Shown in pieces: positions 27,858 to 37,591 of a DNA stretch of 64,000 nucleotides. A program made the translations under genes and the position numbers. The notes below the pieces were generated by a model. It was not told the DNA's origin, ran no database searches, and saw only the letters and a list, made by a program, of their open reading frames with translations. How positions within the stretch are numbered: position 1 is the stretch's first letter; every line of letters begins with the position of its first letter. The stretch is taken from assembly GCA_016776605.1 (NCBI GenBank), contig JADHTB010000003.1, positions 1-64,000 on the forward strand, given 5' to 3'. Source of the stretch: Alphaproteobacteria bacterium (GTDB lineage: Bacteria > Pseudomonadota > Alphaproteobacteria > GCA-2731375).

Positions 27858-29120
27858 ATGGCGCATATGGCGGACGTCTATATCATCGGCAGTTATTCTA
27901 CCCGGTTTCAAAAATGGCCCGACAAAAGTTTTAAGGACCTGACCCGCGAGGCCTACCTGGGTGTGCTGGGCGACAGCGGCCTGGATGATGGCAGTGATAT
28001 CGAGATTGCCTATTTCGGCAATTGCGGGCTGGGCACCTGGGGCCAGCCTTGTATTCGCGGCCAGGTCTGTTTCACCCCCCTGGTACGCGATGGCCTGTTT
28101 CCCGAACGGGTACCCATGGTCAACGTCGAAGACGCCTGCGCCACATCCTCGGTCGCCATGAACGGGGCCTGGAAGGATATCCTTTCGGGCCAGTCACATC
28201 TGGCCCTGGCCATGGGCGTGGAAAAAACTTACGTGCCCGGCGATCCGGCCCGCACCATGGAATTGTTCGCCGGTGGCATCGACCAGTTGGATCCGGGCGA
28301 ATGGCAGGCGCATTACCGTCAACAGGGGGAGGCGGCGGGCAAGCCGTTCGAGACCGGGCCGGGCCGGACCATCTTCATGGACACCTATGCCATGCAGGCC
28401 AGCCACCACATGCGAAAATGGGGCACCACCCAGGAACAGATCGCCATTGGGGCGGCCAAAAATCACAACAATGGCGCCCTAAACCCCCTTGCTCAGTATC
28501 AGTTCGAAATGTCCGTTGACGAGGTGCTGGCGGATCGGGAAGTCAGCCATCCCCTGACCCGATCCATGTGCGCGCCCATCGGCGACGGCGCCGCCGCCGC
28601 CATTCTGTGTTCGGCGGATTATCTGCGCAATCTGCCCAGCGATGTGCAAAGCCGGGCCGTAAAGGTCAAGGCCTCGGCCCTGTCGGGCGGTAAATACCGC
28701 AGCCTGGACGAGCCGGGTTTGACAAAAATCGCCGCCGACAAGGCCTATGCCATGGCCGGCATCAGCCCCGCTGACATTGATGTGGCGGAAGTCCACGATG
28801 CCACCTCATTTTGCGAAATATATCAGGTGGAAATGATGGGCTTTTGCGAGATCGGGGCGGGCGGTAAATTCGTCGGCGATGGCCATACCATGCTGGACGG
28901 CAAAATTCCGGTGAACACCTCTGGAGGCCTGGTCTCCAAGGGGCATCCCGTGGGCGCCACCGGGCTATCCATGATCTATGAATTGGTGGCGCAGTTGCGC
29001 GGCGAGGCCGGCGCCCGTCAGGTGGACGGCGCCCGTCTGGCCCTGGCCGAGAATGGCGGTGGCGTCATGGGCATGGAAGAAGCCGCCGCCTGCATCACCA
29101 TATTGGAAAAGGACAGTTAG
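27858..29120 (+). CDS. SCP2/SCPx-type thiolase (acetyl-CoA acetyltransferase-like)
   Basis: 420 residues of the thiolase superfamily, SCPx branch. The nucleophilic Cys lies in VEDACATSSVAM, the family's VHDAT(S/F) motif is EVHDATSFCEI, and the catalytic His is in SKGHPVGATGLS. In this branch the C-terminal second cysteine is replaced, here by GGGVMG. It likely does thiolytic cleavage or Claisen condensation of a branched or steroid-type acyl-CoA. AGGAGG at 27847-27852 supports the ATG at 27858. A DUF35 OB-fold partner, common for this group, is not adjacent. Confidence 0.87.
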   Translation: MAHMADVYIIGSYSTRFQKWPDKSFKDLTREAYLGVLGDSGLDDGSDIEIAYFGNCGLGTWGQPCIRGQVCFTPLVRDGLFPERVPMVNVEDACATSSVAMNGAWKDILSGQSHLALAMGVEKTYVPGDPARTMELFAGGIDQLDPGEWQAHYRQQGEAAGKPFETGPGRTIFMDTYAMQASHHMRKWGTTQEQIAIGAAKNHNNGALNPLAQYQFEMSVDEVLADREVSHPLTRSMCAPIGDGAAAAILCSADYLRNLPSDVQSRAVKVKASALSGGKYRSLDEPGLTKIAADKAYAMAGISPADIDVAEVHDATSFCEIYQVEMMGFCEIGAGGKFVGDGHTMLDGKIPVNTSGGLVSKGHPVGATGLSMIYELVAQLRGEAGARQVDGARLALAENGGGVMGMEEAAACITILEKDS

Positions 29121-29141
29121 AATATCCGTTATAGGCGAGAA

Positions 29142-30152
29142 TTATGATTTTTCCGCTACGCCGGCATCGGCGAAGCTGGCCATGCCGGCGTGCGTGGCGC
29201 AGGCGGCGCGCAACAACAGGATTGCCGTGGCGGCACCCGAGCCTTCGCCGAGGCGCATGCCCAGGTCCAACAGCGGCGACAGGCCCATTTTTTCCAACAG
29301 CCGCATATGCCCGGGTTCGGCGGAAACATGGGCGGCCCAGCAATGGGCCAGAAATTCCGGCGCCGCCGCATAGAGGGGCGCCAGGGCGGCGGAGGCGACA
29401 TAGCCATCGATCAGCACCGGTATGCTGGCCCGCCGTGCCGCCAGGGCCGCGCCCGCCATGGCCGCCAACTCCCGCCCGCCAAGGCAACGCGCGATTTCCA
29501 GGGGGTCGCCCAGGATAGCGGAATGCCGCGCTCGGCCTTTGGCCACCGCCTGGGCCTTACGGGCCAGGCCCGCGTCATCCACCCCGGTACCGCGCCCGGT
29601 CCAATCCCCCGCCGCGCCAGCATACAGCGCGTGAGCCAGCGCCGCGGCCACCGATGTATTGCCGATACCCATTTCCCCGACGCAGACCAGGTCGGCATTG
29701 CCGTCCACCTGGGCCATGCCCTGGCGCAGGGCGTCGAGGAATTCTTCCCAGCTTAGGGCTGGCGCCTGGGTGAAATCAGCGGTCGGATTGTCCAGATCCA
29801 GGTCCAGAACCTTTAATGCCGCCCCCGCCACCACACAAAGTTGATTAATGGCGGCGCCGCCGGCCGCGAAATTGCCCACCATTTGCGCCGTGACGGCCGC
29901 CGGAAAGGCGGAAACGCCCTGTTCCACCACGCCATGATTGCCGGCAAAGACCAGCACCTGAACCTGCTCCAGTTTCGGAACCGCGCGCCCCTGCCAGGCG
30001 GCGAGCCACAGGGCCAGATCCTCCAGTTTTCCCAACGCCCCCTGGGGCTTGGTCAGCATATCGTTGCGGGCCTTTGCGGCTGCCCTTGCCGCCGCATCGG
30101 CCTGGGGAAGATCAGCCAAAAGGCGGCGCAATTCATCGGGGGATTGTGGCAT
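29142..30152 (-). CDS. cobT: Nicotinate-nucleotide--dimethylbenzimidazole phosphoribosyltransferase
   Basis: 336 residues. Makes alpha-ribazole phosphate, the lower-ligand nucleotide of cobalamin. Visible are TKPQGALGKLEDLA near the N-terminus, VFAGNHGVVEQGVSAFP, GEMGIGNTSVAAAL, and LGMRLGEGSGAA with the catalytic Glu303. Gene name follows the Salmonella CobT (CobU in Pseudomonas denitrificans), not the chelatase subunit of the same name. It is the last gene of a leftward cobA-cobB-cobT group, 77 bp after cobB. Confidence 0.94.
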   Translation of the reverse strand: MPQSPDELRRLLADLPQADAAARAAAKARNDMLTKPQGALGKLEDLALWLAAWQGRAVPKLEQVQVLVFAGNHGVVEQGVSAFPAAVTAQMVGNFAAGGAAINQLCVVAGAALKVLDLDLDNPTADFTQAPALSWEEFLDALRQGMAQVDGNADLVCVGEMGIGNTSVAAALAHALYAGAAGDWTGRGTGVDDAGLARKAQAVAKGRARHSAILGDPLEIARCLGGRELAAMAGAALAARRASIPVLIDGYVASAALAPLYAAAPEFLAHCWAAHVSAEPGHMRLLEKMGLSPLLDLGMRLGEGSGAATAILLLRAACATHAGMASFADAGVAEKS

Positions 30153-30229
30153 GGCGATCTCGGCTACTCGTTACGGGGCTGGGATGATCGGGACCGGGCG
30201 GCCTTAAGTCAAGCAGCCCATTCCGCTCT

Positions 30230-31549
30230 CTAAGGTGCCTGCCCGGCACGGTCTATCAGGTGGATGAAGCTGCCCATGATATGGCCGGAACGCAGGCCAA
30301 CCTGGTCTTCCTGTTCGCCCAGGGCATCCCGCACCGTGAAGAGTTTCTCGCCCTGTTCCTGGACGATGCTGGCGTAATGAAATTCGTGGCCACGGAACGC
30401 CGCGCCCGCCGGACCCAGTTTGCCGTCTGCCTGCAACCGCATCTGGCGATATCCCAGATGCATCTTGCGCGCTGCAAAGCTGGTCTCCAGGCCTAAAAGC
30501 CCGGCCATGGCATGGCGCACACCGTCCGCATCCACAACTCCCTGGCCCAGCACCATGTAGCCGCCGCATTCACCAAGGATGACCGTCCCCCGCGCCGCCG
30601 CGCCGCGCAGACCGTCCAGGAAGTTTTTGTTCCCTGCCAGGGCGCCCGCATGCAATTCAGGATAGCCGCCCGGTAAATAGACCGCATCCGCATCCAGCGC
30701 CGGGCCTTCGTCGGCCAAGGGCGAAAAAAAACTGATCCGCGCCCCACTGGCGCGCCAATCGCCCAGCACATGGGGATAACAAAAGCCAAAGGCGATATCC
30801 CGCGCCACGGCGATATGTTGCCCCAGGGGCTGTATTGGCTGGGTTGGCTTGGAAGCCGCGAATACCGGCGCGGCGGCGATCTCCTGCAAGGCTGGGAAAT
30901 CCAGGTCACGGGCAAGGGTCTCGGCGGCGTGATCCAACAAGCGTTCCAGATCCGCCCGCTCGGCGGCCTGGACCAGACCAAGATGCCTTTCCCGCAGGAT
31001 CAGTGCGGGATCGCTGGCCAGGGCGCCAAATACCCGAATGCCCACGTCGGCACAGGCCTCGCCCAACAATTTCCGGTGCCGTGGACTAGCGACCTGGGTA
31101 AAAATTACGCCGGCCACGGCAATATCCGTGCGGAAATTGGCAAAACCCTGCGCCAGGGCCGCGACAGAGGCGCCCTGGCCTTTTGTATTGATGACGAGCA
31201 CTACGGGCAGATTGAAAGCCGCGGCCAGATCCGCGGTGGAGCCATCACCACTGACCGCGCCGTCGAACAGGCCCATCACCCCTTCGATCAGGAAACGGCT
31301 GCCGGCCTGGTCACCCAGCAATTGGCCCAGGCGTGCGGGCCCCATGGCCCATGGATCCAGATTGCGGCAGGCTGATCCAGCGGCGGCGGACAGAAAACCA
31401 GGATCAATGTAGTCGGGTCCGACCTTGAACGGCGCGACCGCCAATCCTTCCCGTACCATCAGCCGGATCAGGGCCGCCGATACCAAGGTTTTGCCAGAGT
31501 TCGAACAAGGCGCCGCCAGCACCCATCCACGCGCCGGTTCAGGCGTCAT
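30230..31549 (-). CDS. cobB: Cobyrinate / hydrogenobyrinate a,c-diamide synthase
   Basis: About 439 residues. Amidates the a and c side chains of the corrin ring with glutamine and ATP. The N-terminal DTBS-like domain has the P-loop APCSNSGKT and KVGPDYIDPGF; the C-terminal glutamine amidotransferase domain has the nucleophile Cys in ILGECGGYMVLG and the His of GHEFHYAS. Start choice: the frame is open to 31615; the ATG at 31549 gives MTPEPARGWVLAAP and overlaps the end of cobA by 11 bp, but an ATG at 31576 is also possible. Whether the substrate already carries cobalt (CbiA) or not (CobB) cannot be told from this sequence. Confidence 0.92.
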   Translation of the reverse strand: MTPEPARGWVLAAPCSNSGKTLVSAALIRLMVREGLAVAPFKVGPDYIDPGFLSAAAGSACRNLDPWAMGPARLGQLLGDQAGSRFLIEGVMGLFDGAVSGDGSTADLAAAFNLPVVLVINTKGQGASVAALAQGFANFRTDIAVAGVIFTQVASPRHRKLLGEACADVGIRVFGALASDPALILRERHLGLVQAAERADLERLLDHAAETLARDLDFPALQEIAAAPVFAASKPTQPIQPLGQHIAVARDIAFGFCYPHVLGDWRASGARISFFSPLADEGPALDADAVYLPGGYPELHAGALAGNKNFLDGLRGAAARGTVILGECGGYMVLGQGVVDADGVRHAMAGLLGLETSFAARKMHLGYRQMRLQADGKLGPAGAAFRGHEFHYASIVQEQGEKLFTVRDALGEQEDQVGLRSGHIMGSFIHLIDRAGQAP

Positions 31550-32378
31550 CGGGCTGCCGCGCTGTAGGTAGGTCATGAACAAATGGCGAGATGGTGCCCA
31601 GTTCGCCAGGGTCAAACCAATTCAGGCTGGCCCGCAAATCCACCACTTCGCCCACGGCAACCATCATGGGCGCTTCAATTCGAGATGACGTGGCGGCTTC
31701 GACACAACCGGCCAGGGTGGTGACCACCACTCTCTGATCCGGCGTTGCCGCCTTGGATATCAATGCCACGGGATGGTCTTCTGGCCGGCCGGCGGCGATC
31801 AGGCTGTCGCGGATGACGGACAGACGCGACAGGCCCATATAAAACACCAGAACCGGTGAACCTTGTGACAATGCGGTCCAATCAATGCTGTCGTTCTGAC
31901 CGGTTGTGGTGTGACCGGTGATAAAGCTGACAACGGTGTTAACGGTACGATGGGTTGCGGGAATGCCCGCATAGGCCAGGCCGCCAAGCCCCGCCGTGAT
32001 GCCGGGAATGATGCGAAAAGGGATACCTTCCTGCGCCAGGGCCAGGGCCTCTTCGCCGCCCCGGCCAAAGACGAAGGGATCGCCGCCCTTCAGGCGCAGC
32101 ACACGTTTGCCCTGCCGCGCCAATTCGATCAGACGCACGGAAATATCCCGTTGCCGTGGCGACGGCTTGCCGCCACGCTTGCCGGCGTATTCCAACCGCG
32201 CGGGGTTTTCGATGGCATCCAGGATCTGGCGGGAAACCAGCGCATCATAAACAATCACGTCCGCCTGACGGATGGCGTTGACCGCATGCAGGGTCAACAG
32301 GCCGGGATCGCCCGGTCCGGCGCCTGCCAGCCAAACCGTCCCCGGCGCAAATGTGGGCGAGGTTCCAAAAGGGGTCAT
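31539..32378 (-). CDS. cobA: Uroporphyrinogen-III C-methyltransferase
   Basis: 279 residues. SAM-dependent methylation of uroporphyrinogen III at C-2 and C-7 to precorrin-2, the entry point to cobalamin and siroheme. Typical motifs are VWLAGAGPGDPGLLTL, VIVYDALVS, the GKRGGKPSPRQ stretch, LRLKGGDPFVFGRGGEE and IPGITAGLGGLAYAGIP-like text. It lacks the CysG dehydrogenase/ferrochelatase domain, consistent with a dedicated cobalamin enzyme. It starts 64 bp from the divergent cbiD gene. Confidence 0.95.
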   Translation of the reverse strand: MTPFGTSPTFAPGTVWLAGAGPGDPGLLTLHAVNAIRQADVIVYDALVSRQILDAIENPARLEYAGKRGGKPSPRQRDISVRLIELARQGKRVLRLKGGDPFVFGRGGEEALALAQEGIPFRIIPGITAGLGGLAYAGIPATHRTVNTVVSFITGHTTTGQNDSIDWTALSQGSPVLVFYMGLSRLSVIRDSLIAAGRPEDHPVALISKAATPDQRVVVTTLAGCVEAATSSRIEAPMMVAVGEVVDLRASLNWFDPGELGTISPFVHDLPTARQPDDA

Positions 32379-32442
32379 TAGATTGTTGTTCTCATGGCTG
32401 TAAATTGCGCTTTTTCTCGACAGCTTGGTATAAGCTTAAGCC

Positions 32443-33573
32443 ATGCCTATGGCAGGGCAGAGGAGCGATCAAGAGGTTTTCGACGGCATGGTGGCGAAAC
32501 AGGCAGACGAGGGGCCGTTGCGGCGTGGCTGGACCACGGGCGCCTGCGCCACGGCGGCCGCCAAGGCGGCGTACAGCGCCCTGTTAACCGGTACGTTCCC
32601 TGATCCGGTGGAAATTGCCCTGCCCCGTGGTGGCACCGCCGCGTTTTGTCTCAGCCATGAGGAATTGAGCGCGAATGCCGCCATGGCGGCGGTGGAAAAA
32701 GATGCCGGCGATGACCCGGACGTCACCCATGGCGCGGTGATCCATGCCCGCGTGCAGCAACGCCCCGGGGACGGCGCGGGCATCCGGTTTTCCGCCGGTG
32801 ACGGCGTCGGCACGGTAACCAAGCCGGGATTGCCCATCGCGGTGGGCGAGGCCGCCATCAACCCGGTGCCCCGCGCCATGATGACCGGGGAATTGATCCG
32901 TCTGGCGGGGGCGGCCGGATTGGCGCCTGATCTGGACGTGGAAATCTCCGTACCGGGCGGCGAAGACATGGCGCGGCAGACCATGAATGCGCGCCTGGGC
33001 ATCCTTGGCGGGATCTCCATATTGGGTACGACCGGTGTGGTTATTCCATATTCCTGCGCCGCCTGGATCGCCTCTATTCATCAGGGCATTGATGTGGCGC
33101 GGGCGGCGGGACTGAGCCATCTGGGTGCCGCGACCGGACGGACGTCCGAGGCCGCGCTGCAACAGCATCACGGCTTTGCCGAAAGTGCCCTGATCGATAT
33201 GGGTGACTTCGCCGGCGGGACGTTGAAATATTTGCGCGTTCACCCGGTCGAAAAGCTTTCCATTGCCGGGGGCTTTGCAAAAATATCCAAACTGGCCAAG
33301 GGGCATATGGATCTGCATTCCAAGCGGTCCCAGGTAGATTTTGCCTGGCTGGCGCAAGTCGCCGCCGCCGATCGGAAAATCGCGGCGCTGTGCAACAACG
33401 CCAATACGGCGGCTGAGGTGCTGGCGGCGGCCCAGGCGCGGGGATTTCCCCTGGCTGATCTGGTCGCGGGCCTGGCCCGTGAACAGGCCATGGCGATTTG
33501 CCGGAGCGCCGTTGCGATCGAGGTTTTGATCTTTGATCGAACGGGTGAATTGGTGGGCCGTTGCGATGGCTGA
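32443..33573 (+). CDS. cbiD: Cobalt-precorrin-5B C1-methyltransferase
   Basis: 376 residues. Methylates C-1 during ring contraction in the early-cobalt (anaerobic-type) pathway. RRGWTTGACATAAAKAA near residue 26 is the CbiD hallmark; NPVPRAMM, LGTTGVV.PYSCAAW and LCNNANTAAEVL are also family text. The ATG at 32443 is taken; the ATG at 32488 (MVAKQADEGPLRRG) is closer to the usual length and cannot be excluded. It overlaps cobK by 8 bp. The enzyme has no equivalent in the classical aerobic route, where CobF does this step. Confidence 0.93.
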   Translation: MPMAGQRSDQEVFDGMVAKQADEGPLRRGWTTGACATAAAKAAYSALLTGTFPDPVEIALPRGGTAAFCLSHEELSANAAMAAVEKDAGDDPDVTHGAVIHARVQQRPGDGAGIRFSAGDGVGTVTKPGLPIAVGEAAINPVPRAMMTGELIRLAGAAGLAPDLDVEISVPGGEDMARQTMNARLGILGGISILGTTGVVIPYSCAAWIASIHQGIDVARAAGLSHLGAATGRTSEAALQQHHGFAESALIDMGDFAGGTLKYLRVHPVEKLSIAGGFAKISKLAKGHMDLHSKRSQVDFAWLAQVAAADRKIAALCNNANTAAEVLAAAQARGFPLADLVAGLAREQAMAICRSAVAIEVLIFDRTGELVGRCDG

Positions 33574-34312
33574 ACCGGCGCTGTTGATCCTTGGCGGTAC
33601 CACTTTAGCCGTGGCATTGGCCCGTGCGGCGGCGGGCCTTGGCATCCCCGTCATCTATTCCCTGGCGGGCCGTACCAGGCCAAAATCCGTGCCGGATGTA
33701 GCAGTGCGCATGGGCGGTTTCGGCGGCGCGGCGGCCTTGGCGGACTATCTGCGCCAGAAGAATATCCTGGCCGTGGTCGACGCCACCCATGCCTATGCCG
33801 CGCAAATTTCTGAAAACGCGCGCCTGGCCTGCCATGCGGCGAGGCGCCCCTTGTTGCGCCTGCAGGAAGCCCCGTGGCGCCAGATGCCGGGCGATCATTG
33901 GCAACAGGTAGCCAACATGACGGCCGCGCGGGATACTGCCGCCAAAACCACGGCGCGGGTTTTTGTCAGCACGGGCCGTCAGGCCATGACGGAATTCGCC
34001 GATGATCGGCGCTGTTGGTGGCTGGCCCGGGTGATAGCGCCCGGCGCGGATCTGCCGGCGCTGTCCAATGGTCAGTACGTGTTTGCCCGTGGTCCCTTTG
34101 AGCTGGCCGATGAATTGGCCTTGCTGCGCGAACATCGCATATCAGCGGTGATCTCCAAGAATGCGGGCAGTACCGCAACCTATGCCAAGATTGCCGCCGC
34201 GCGGGAACTCAGCCTGCCCGTTATCATGATTGCCCGGCCCGACGCGGTTGCCGCGCCGATGGTTGAGACGGTGGCCAACGCTCACGCCTGGCTAAAGGAC
34301 CGCCTCGGCTAA
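33566..34312 (+). CDS. cobK: Precorrin-6A reductase
   Basis: 248 residues. NADPH-dependent reduction of the macrocycle (precorrin-6A or its cobalt form). The N-terminal LLILGGTTLAVALARAAAG, DATHAYAAQIS and LLRLQEAPW, plus SKNAGSTATYAKIAAARE near the end, are diagnostic for CobK/CbiJ. The frame is open from 33533, but the ATG at 33566 begins the conserved sequence and overlaps the cbiD stop, implying coupling. Its end overlaps by 4 bp the end of the convergent cobM gene. Confidence 0.93.
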   Translation: MAEPALLILGGTTLAVALARAAAGLGIPVIYSLAGRTRPKSVPDVAVRMGGFGGAAALADYLRQKNILAVVDATHAYAAQISENARLACHAARRPLLRLQEAPWRQMPGDHWQQVANMTAARDTAAKTTARVFVSTGRQAMTEFADDRRCWWLARVIAPGADLPALSNGQYVFARGPFELADELALLREHRISAVISKNAGSTATYAKIAAARELSLPVIMIARPDAVAAPMVETVANAHAWLKDRLG

Positions 34313-35067
34313 CCTTCCGGACGCAGAATATGGCGATGATCGGGCGCATACAGGCGGCTGTCGGTGGCCTGATCGGTGTCCAACACCCGCCCCACCAGTA
34401 CCAGGGCCGTGCGGGTCAACTTGGCCGCCCGCACTTTTTCGCGGATATCGATCAGGGTGCCACGGATAATTTCCTGATCGGGCCAACTGGCGCGATAGAT
34501 AAAGGCCACGGGACAGTCCGCGCCATAATGCGGGATCAGATCGCGGCAGACCTGGCGCAGATTGCGCGCCGATAGATGGATCGCCAAGGTCGCCCCGGAA
34601 CGGCCCAGGTTCGCCAAATCCTCGCCTGCCGGCATGGCGGAACTTTTCATGGCGGTACGTGTCAGAATAATGGTTTGGCTGATATCCGGCAGGGTCAACT
34701 CCAGGCCCAGAGCGGCGGCGCAGGCGGCAAACGCCGGCACACCCGGCGTGATGGTATAATCGATATCCAGTGCCTTCAAACGTTTGATCTGTTCGCCAAT
34801 GGCGCCGTAAAGCGAGGGGTCGCCGGAATGCACCCGGGCCACATCCTGGTTGTTGTTATGCGCCATTTCGATTTCCCCCATGATCTGGTCCAGGTTCAGG
34901 GGCGCTGTATCGATAACGCGGGCATCCTGGGCGGCAAAGGCGACGATCTCGGCCGGAACCAGGGAGCCGGCGTATAGACAGACCGGACAAGCGGCGATCA
35001 GGTCACGGCCACGCAAGGTAATCAGATCCGGCGCGCCGGGTCCCGCGCCGATGAAATGCACGGTCAT
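34309..35067 (-). CDS. cobM: Precorrin-4 C11-methyltransferase
   Basis: 252 residues of the tetrapyrrole methylase fold. VHFIGAGPGAPDLITLRG is the SAM-binding start, RVHSGDPSLYGAIGEQI the GDP-type loop, and DYTITPGVPAFAACAAALG the substrate loop. It adds the C-11 methyl (CobM, or CbiF for the cobalt form). Its ATG overlaps the stop of the cbiG-cobJ gene (35064-35067), and this run continues as cobI, cobL, cobH and cbiX with 4-bp overlaps, except at cbiX. Confidence 0.94.
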   Translation of the reverse strand: MTVHFIGAGPGAPDLITLRGRDLIAACPVCLYAGSLVPAEIVAFAAQDARVIDTAPLNLDQIMGEIEMAHNNNQDVARVHSGDPSLYGAIGEQIKRLKALDIDYTITPGVPAFAACAAALGLELTLPDISQTIILTRTAMKSSAMPAGEDLANLGRSGATLAIHLSARNLRQVCRDLIPHYGADCPVAFIYRASWPDQEIIRGTLIDIREKVRAAKLTRTALVLVGRVLDTDQATDSRLYAPDHRHILRPEG

Positions 35068-36893
35068 GCCGTTTTCTCCGTATTGGGGGTTGTGTTGTTT
35101 GACTTGGGATGCTTGGCGGCATAACCGCGCGGTGTATAGACCGACCAGGTGCCATCGCCACGCTGCCGCGCGCGGGTTTCGCTGGAACCCACCATGACCA
35201 GGGTCAACATATCCACGTCATCGACTTGCAGGTCTTTCAGGGGCAGCACGGTCAACTGTTCGCTGGGCCGCCCCAGATTGCGGGCCAGGACCACCGGTGT
35301 GTCGTCGGGCCGGTGCCGCAACAATATTTCGCGCGCAATGGCCAACAAGTCGCGGCGGCGTTTGCTGACCGGATTATAAAACGATATGACGAAATCCCCC
35401 GCCGCCGCCGCCTCCACCCGTTGCAAAATCACGGCCCGTGGCGTTAACAGATCCGACAGGGATATGGCGCAGAAATCGTGACCCAACGGCGCGCCGGCGC
35501 GTAGGGCGGCCGCCTGCATGGCGGATATGCCGGGTAAAAGTTCCAGCGATATGCGGCCCCAAAGCCCGGGCGCATCATCCCGGTCCAGCAACTCGTGCGC
35601 CAACGCCCCCATGGCGTAGATACCCGCGTCGCCGGACGAGACCAGGGCGACATTGCGGCCCGCCGCCGCCAGATCAATGGCAAACCGCACGCGCGCCTCT
35701 TCCTCGCCCAGGTCATAGGCGTGGCATTCCTTGTCCACGATCAGGTCGGCAACCAGCTCCAGATACAGGCTATAGCCAACAATGACCTCCGCTTGGCGCA
35801 AGGCTGCTTCCGCGGCCCCCGTGCGCCAATCGGCGCGGCCCGGTCCGATACCGACAATAGCCAGATGCCCCCGCGCCGTGCCCAGTGCCATGGCGTCGAT
35901 GATGTTGGGCGCGCGGGCGATGGCGCAGGTGGCGCGGCGGCTCTTGCGTTTTTCAACCAGCAATTCGCCCCCAGCGGTCCCTGCAGCGGCAAGCGCCGCC
36001 GCCTCCGCCACGCCGGCGACGCCGACCTCCGCCTTCACAATGTCCGAGGGGTTGGCGAGGCGGCCTTCCTGGGCCTGAAGCGCGGCCAGATCGAAAAACC
36101 GCGCCGGAATATCGAAATGCATGGCGGCTGCGTGAACCGCTGCTTCGTCCATCTTCAAATCAAGCGAGAAGACGGCGGCCAGGGATTGGGCGGGAAGATT
36201 TTCCGCCGCCAGGGTGTCCGTGATCAACTGGATCAGCTCCTCCCCCCCTGTGCCGCGTTCGCAACCGACGCCCAGTGCCAGATTTTGCCGATGGTAGATC
36301 AGATGCCGTCCATCGCCGGCCAGGGGCGCATCGGCAATCGTGATCTTCAGCGACCCATCATCGGCTTGCGGCAGATTACTGGCGCGCAGCCAATCGCCGT
36401 CGCCGGTAATTTGCACCGCCGCACCAGTGCGCAATGCCACAACGAAGCTTTTCATATCTTCCGGATTGGCCAACCGCCAACCGGCTGGCGGCTCATCCAG
36501 GGCGACGGAGAACAGGGCATCGCTGGCCGTGGTAATCGCCGGGACGACGTTGAGAATTGCGCCCATGCGCCGGGCCAGATCATTGCCGCCTTGATGCCCG
36601 CCCAACAGAGGCACGATGGCACTGCCATCCTCCGCCAATGCCAGCACCGGGGCATCGTCATGCTTGTCACCCAGGACAGGGGCAAGATGGCGAATGACGA
36701 TGCCGGCAGCACAGAGCGCGATTAACGGCTCACCGGTATTGAAATTGTCCCGCAATGCCGCCGCGACATCATCAAAGGCGCGCACGTCGGCCGCCTGTAT
36801 GCGTTTGCCATAGCCGTGGATGACACCGCCCAATGCCGCCTGCAGGCGGCGCGCCGTGTCCAGGCCCGCGTTGCTTAAAACCAGATAGTTCAT
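35064..36893 (-). CDS. cobJ: Fused cobalt-precorrin-5A hydrolase (CbiG) and precorrin-3B C17-methyltransferase (CobJ)
   Basis: 609 residues. Residues 1-335 are CbiG: the N-terminal domain with ALCAAGIVIRHLAPVLGDKH and LLGGHQGGNDLAR, a middle domain, and the CobE-like C-terminal domain with LGVGCERGTGGEEL. Residues 344-590 are CobJ/CbiH, a tetrapyrrole methylase with AIVGIGPGRADW, SSGDAGIYAMGAL and LLPGISAMQAAALRAGAP. CobJ methylates C-17 and contracts the ring; CbiG opens the delta-lactone and releases the two-carbon fragment in the early-cobalt route. Fusion places consecutive reactions in one chain. Confidence 0.92.
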   Translation of the reverse strand: MNYLVLSNAGLDTARRLQAALGGVIHGYGKRIQAADVRAFDDVAAALRDNFNTGEPLIALCAAGIVIRHLAPVLGDKHDDAPVLALAEDGSAIVPLLGGHQGGNDLARRMGAILNVVPAITTASDALFSVALDEPPAGWRLANPEDMKSFVVALRTGAAVQITGDGDWLRASNLPQADDGSLKITIADAPLAGDGRHLIYHRQNLALGVGCERGTGGEELIQLITDTLAAENLPAQSLAAVFSLDLKMDEAAVHAAAMHFDIPARFFDLAALQAQEGRLANPSDIVKAEVGVAGVAEAAALAAAGTAGGELLVEKRKSRRATCAIARAPNIIDAMALGTARGHLAIVGIGPGRADWRTGAAEAALRQAEVIVGYSLYLELVADLIVDKECHAYDLGEEEARVRFAIDLAAAGRNVALVSSGDAGIYAMGALAHELLDRDDAPGLWGRISLELLPGISAMQAAALRAGAPLGHDFCAISLSDLLTPRAVILQRVEAAAAGDFVISFYNPVSKRRRDLLAIAREILLRHRPDDTPVVLARNLGRPSEQLTVLPLKDLQVDDVDMLTLVMVGSSETRARQRGDGTWSVYTPRGYAAKHPKSNNTTPNTEKTA

Positions 36894-37591
36894 GGCGCCA
36901 TCCCGGCCTTGCGCACCAAAATCATGGCGAAATACGGCACCTCGTCCGGGTCCACATCGCGCAGGTTTCGCACCTGTTGCCCGGGCAAGGTGGCATGGGC
37001 CACATATTTGGCCTGATCCAATAGGTTCAATTCGCGCAGAACGCCATAAACCTTGGGCGCATGCCGGCCCAGCTTGATGATGGCGGCCGCCTCCGCGCTT
37101 TCCAGGCGGCGGCGCAAATCATCCGCCGCCATGGGCGCGGGCAGAACACTCAAGACTTCGTTGCGTGCGACAAGCGGCGTCAGGGAGGCTGCGGCGCAGG
37201 CCATCAGCGAAGAGATGCCAGGCACGATCCGTACGGTGAATGCCTCGTGCAGGCGGCTGAATAAATACATGAAGCTGCCATAGAAGAAGGGGTCGCCCTC
37301 GCAAAGCACGGCGACGTCCTCACCGCCGCGCAAAATCGTGGCAATTTCCGCAGCCGCATTATCATAGGCGGTGCGGTCGGGGAAACGTTTCGGATCCAAC
37401 GGCATACGAATAATGATTTCGCGGCGGCCTTGGGGTATGTGCGGCGCGGCGATCATGCGGGCCAGACTGTCGCCGACCTCGGGCGCCGGATAGGCGATCA
37501 CGGGGGCGGCCTGCAATATCTTATGCGCCTTCAGGGTAATCAAGTCCGGGTCGCCGGGGCCGACACCGACGCCATACAGGGTGCCGTTCAT
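36890..37591 (-). CDS. cobI: Precorrin-2 C20-methyltransferase
   Basis: 233 residues. Tetrapyrrole methylase fold: LYGVGVGPGDPDLITLKAHK, LCEGDPFFYGSFMYLFSRL and VRIVPGISSLMACAAAS. Adds the C-20 methyl to precorrin-2 (CobI) or its cobalt form (CbiL). Four-base overlap with cbiG-cobJ downstream and with cobL upstream shows tight operon packing. Sequence alone does not separate the metal-free from the cobalt version. Confidence 0.93.
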   Translation of the reverse strand: MNGTLYGVGVGPGDPDLITLKAHKILQAAPVIAYPAPEVGDSLARMIAAPHIPQGRREIIIRMPLDPKRFPDRTAYDNAAAEIATILRGGEDVAVLCEGDPFFYGSFMYLFSRLHEAFTVRIVPGISSLMACAAASLTPLVARNEVLSVLPAPMAADDLRRRLESAEAAAIIKLGRHAPKVYGVLRELNLLDQAKYVAHATLPGQQVRNLRDVDPDEVPYFAMILVRKAGMAP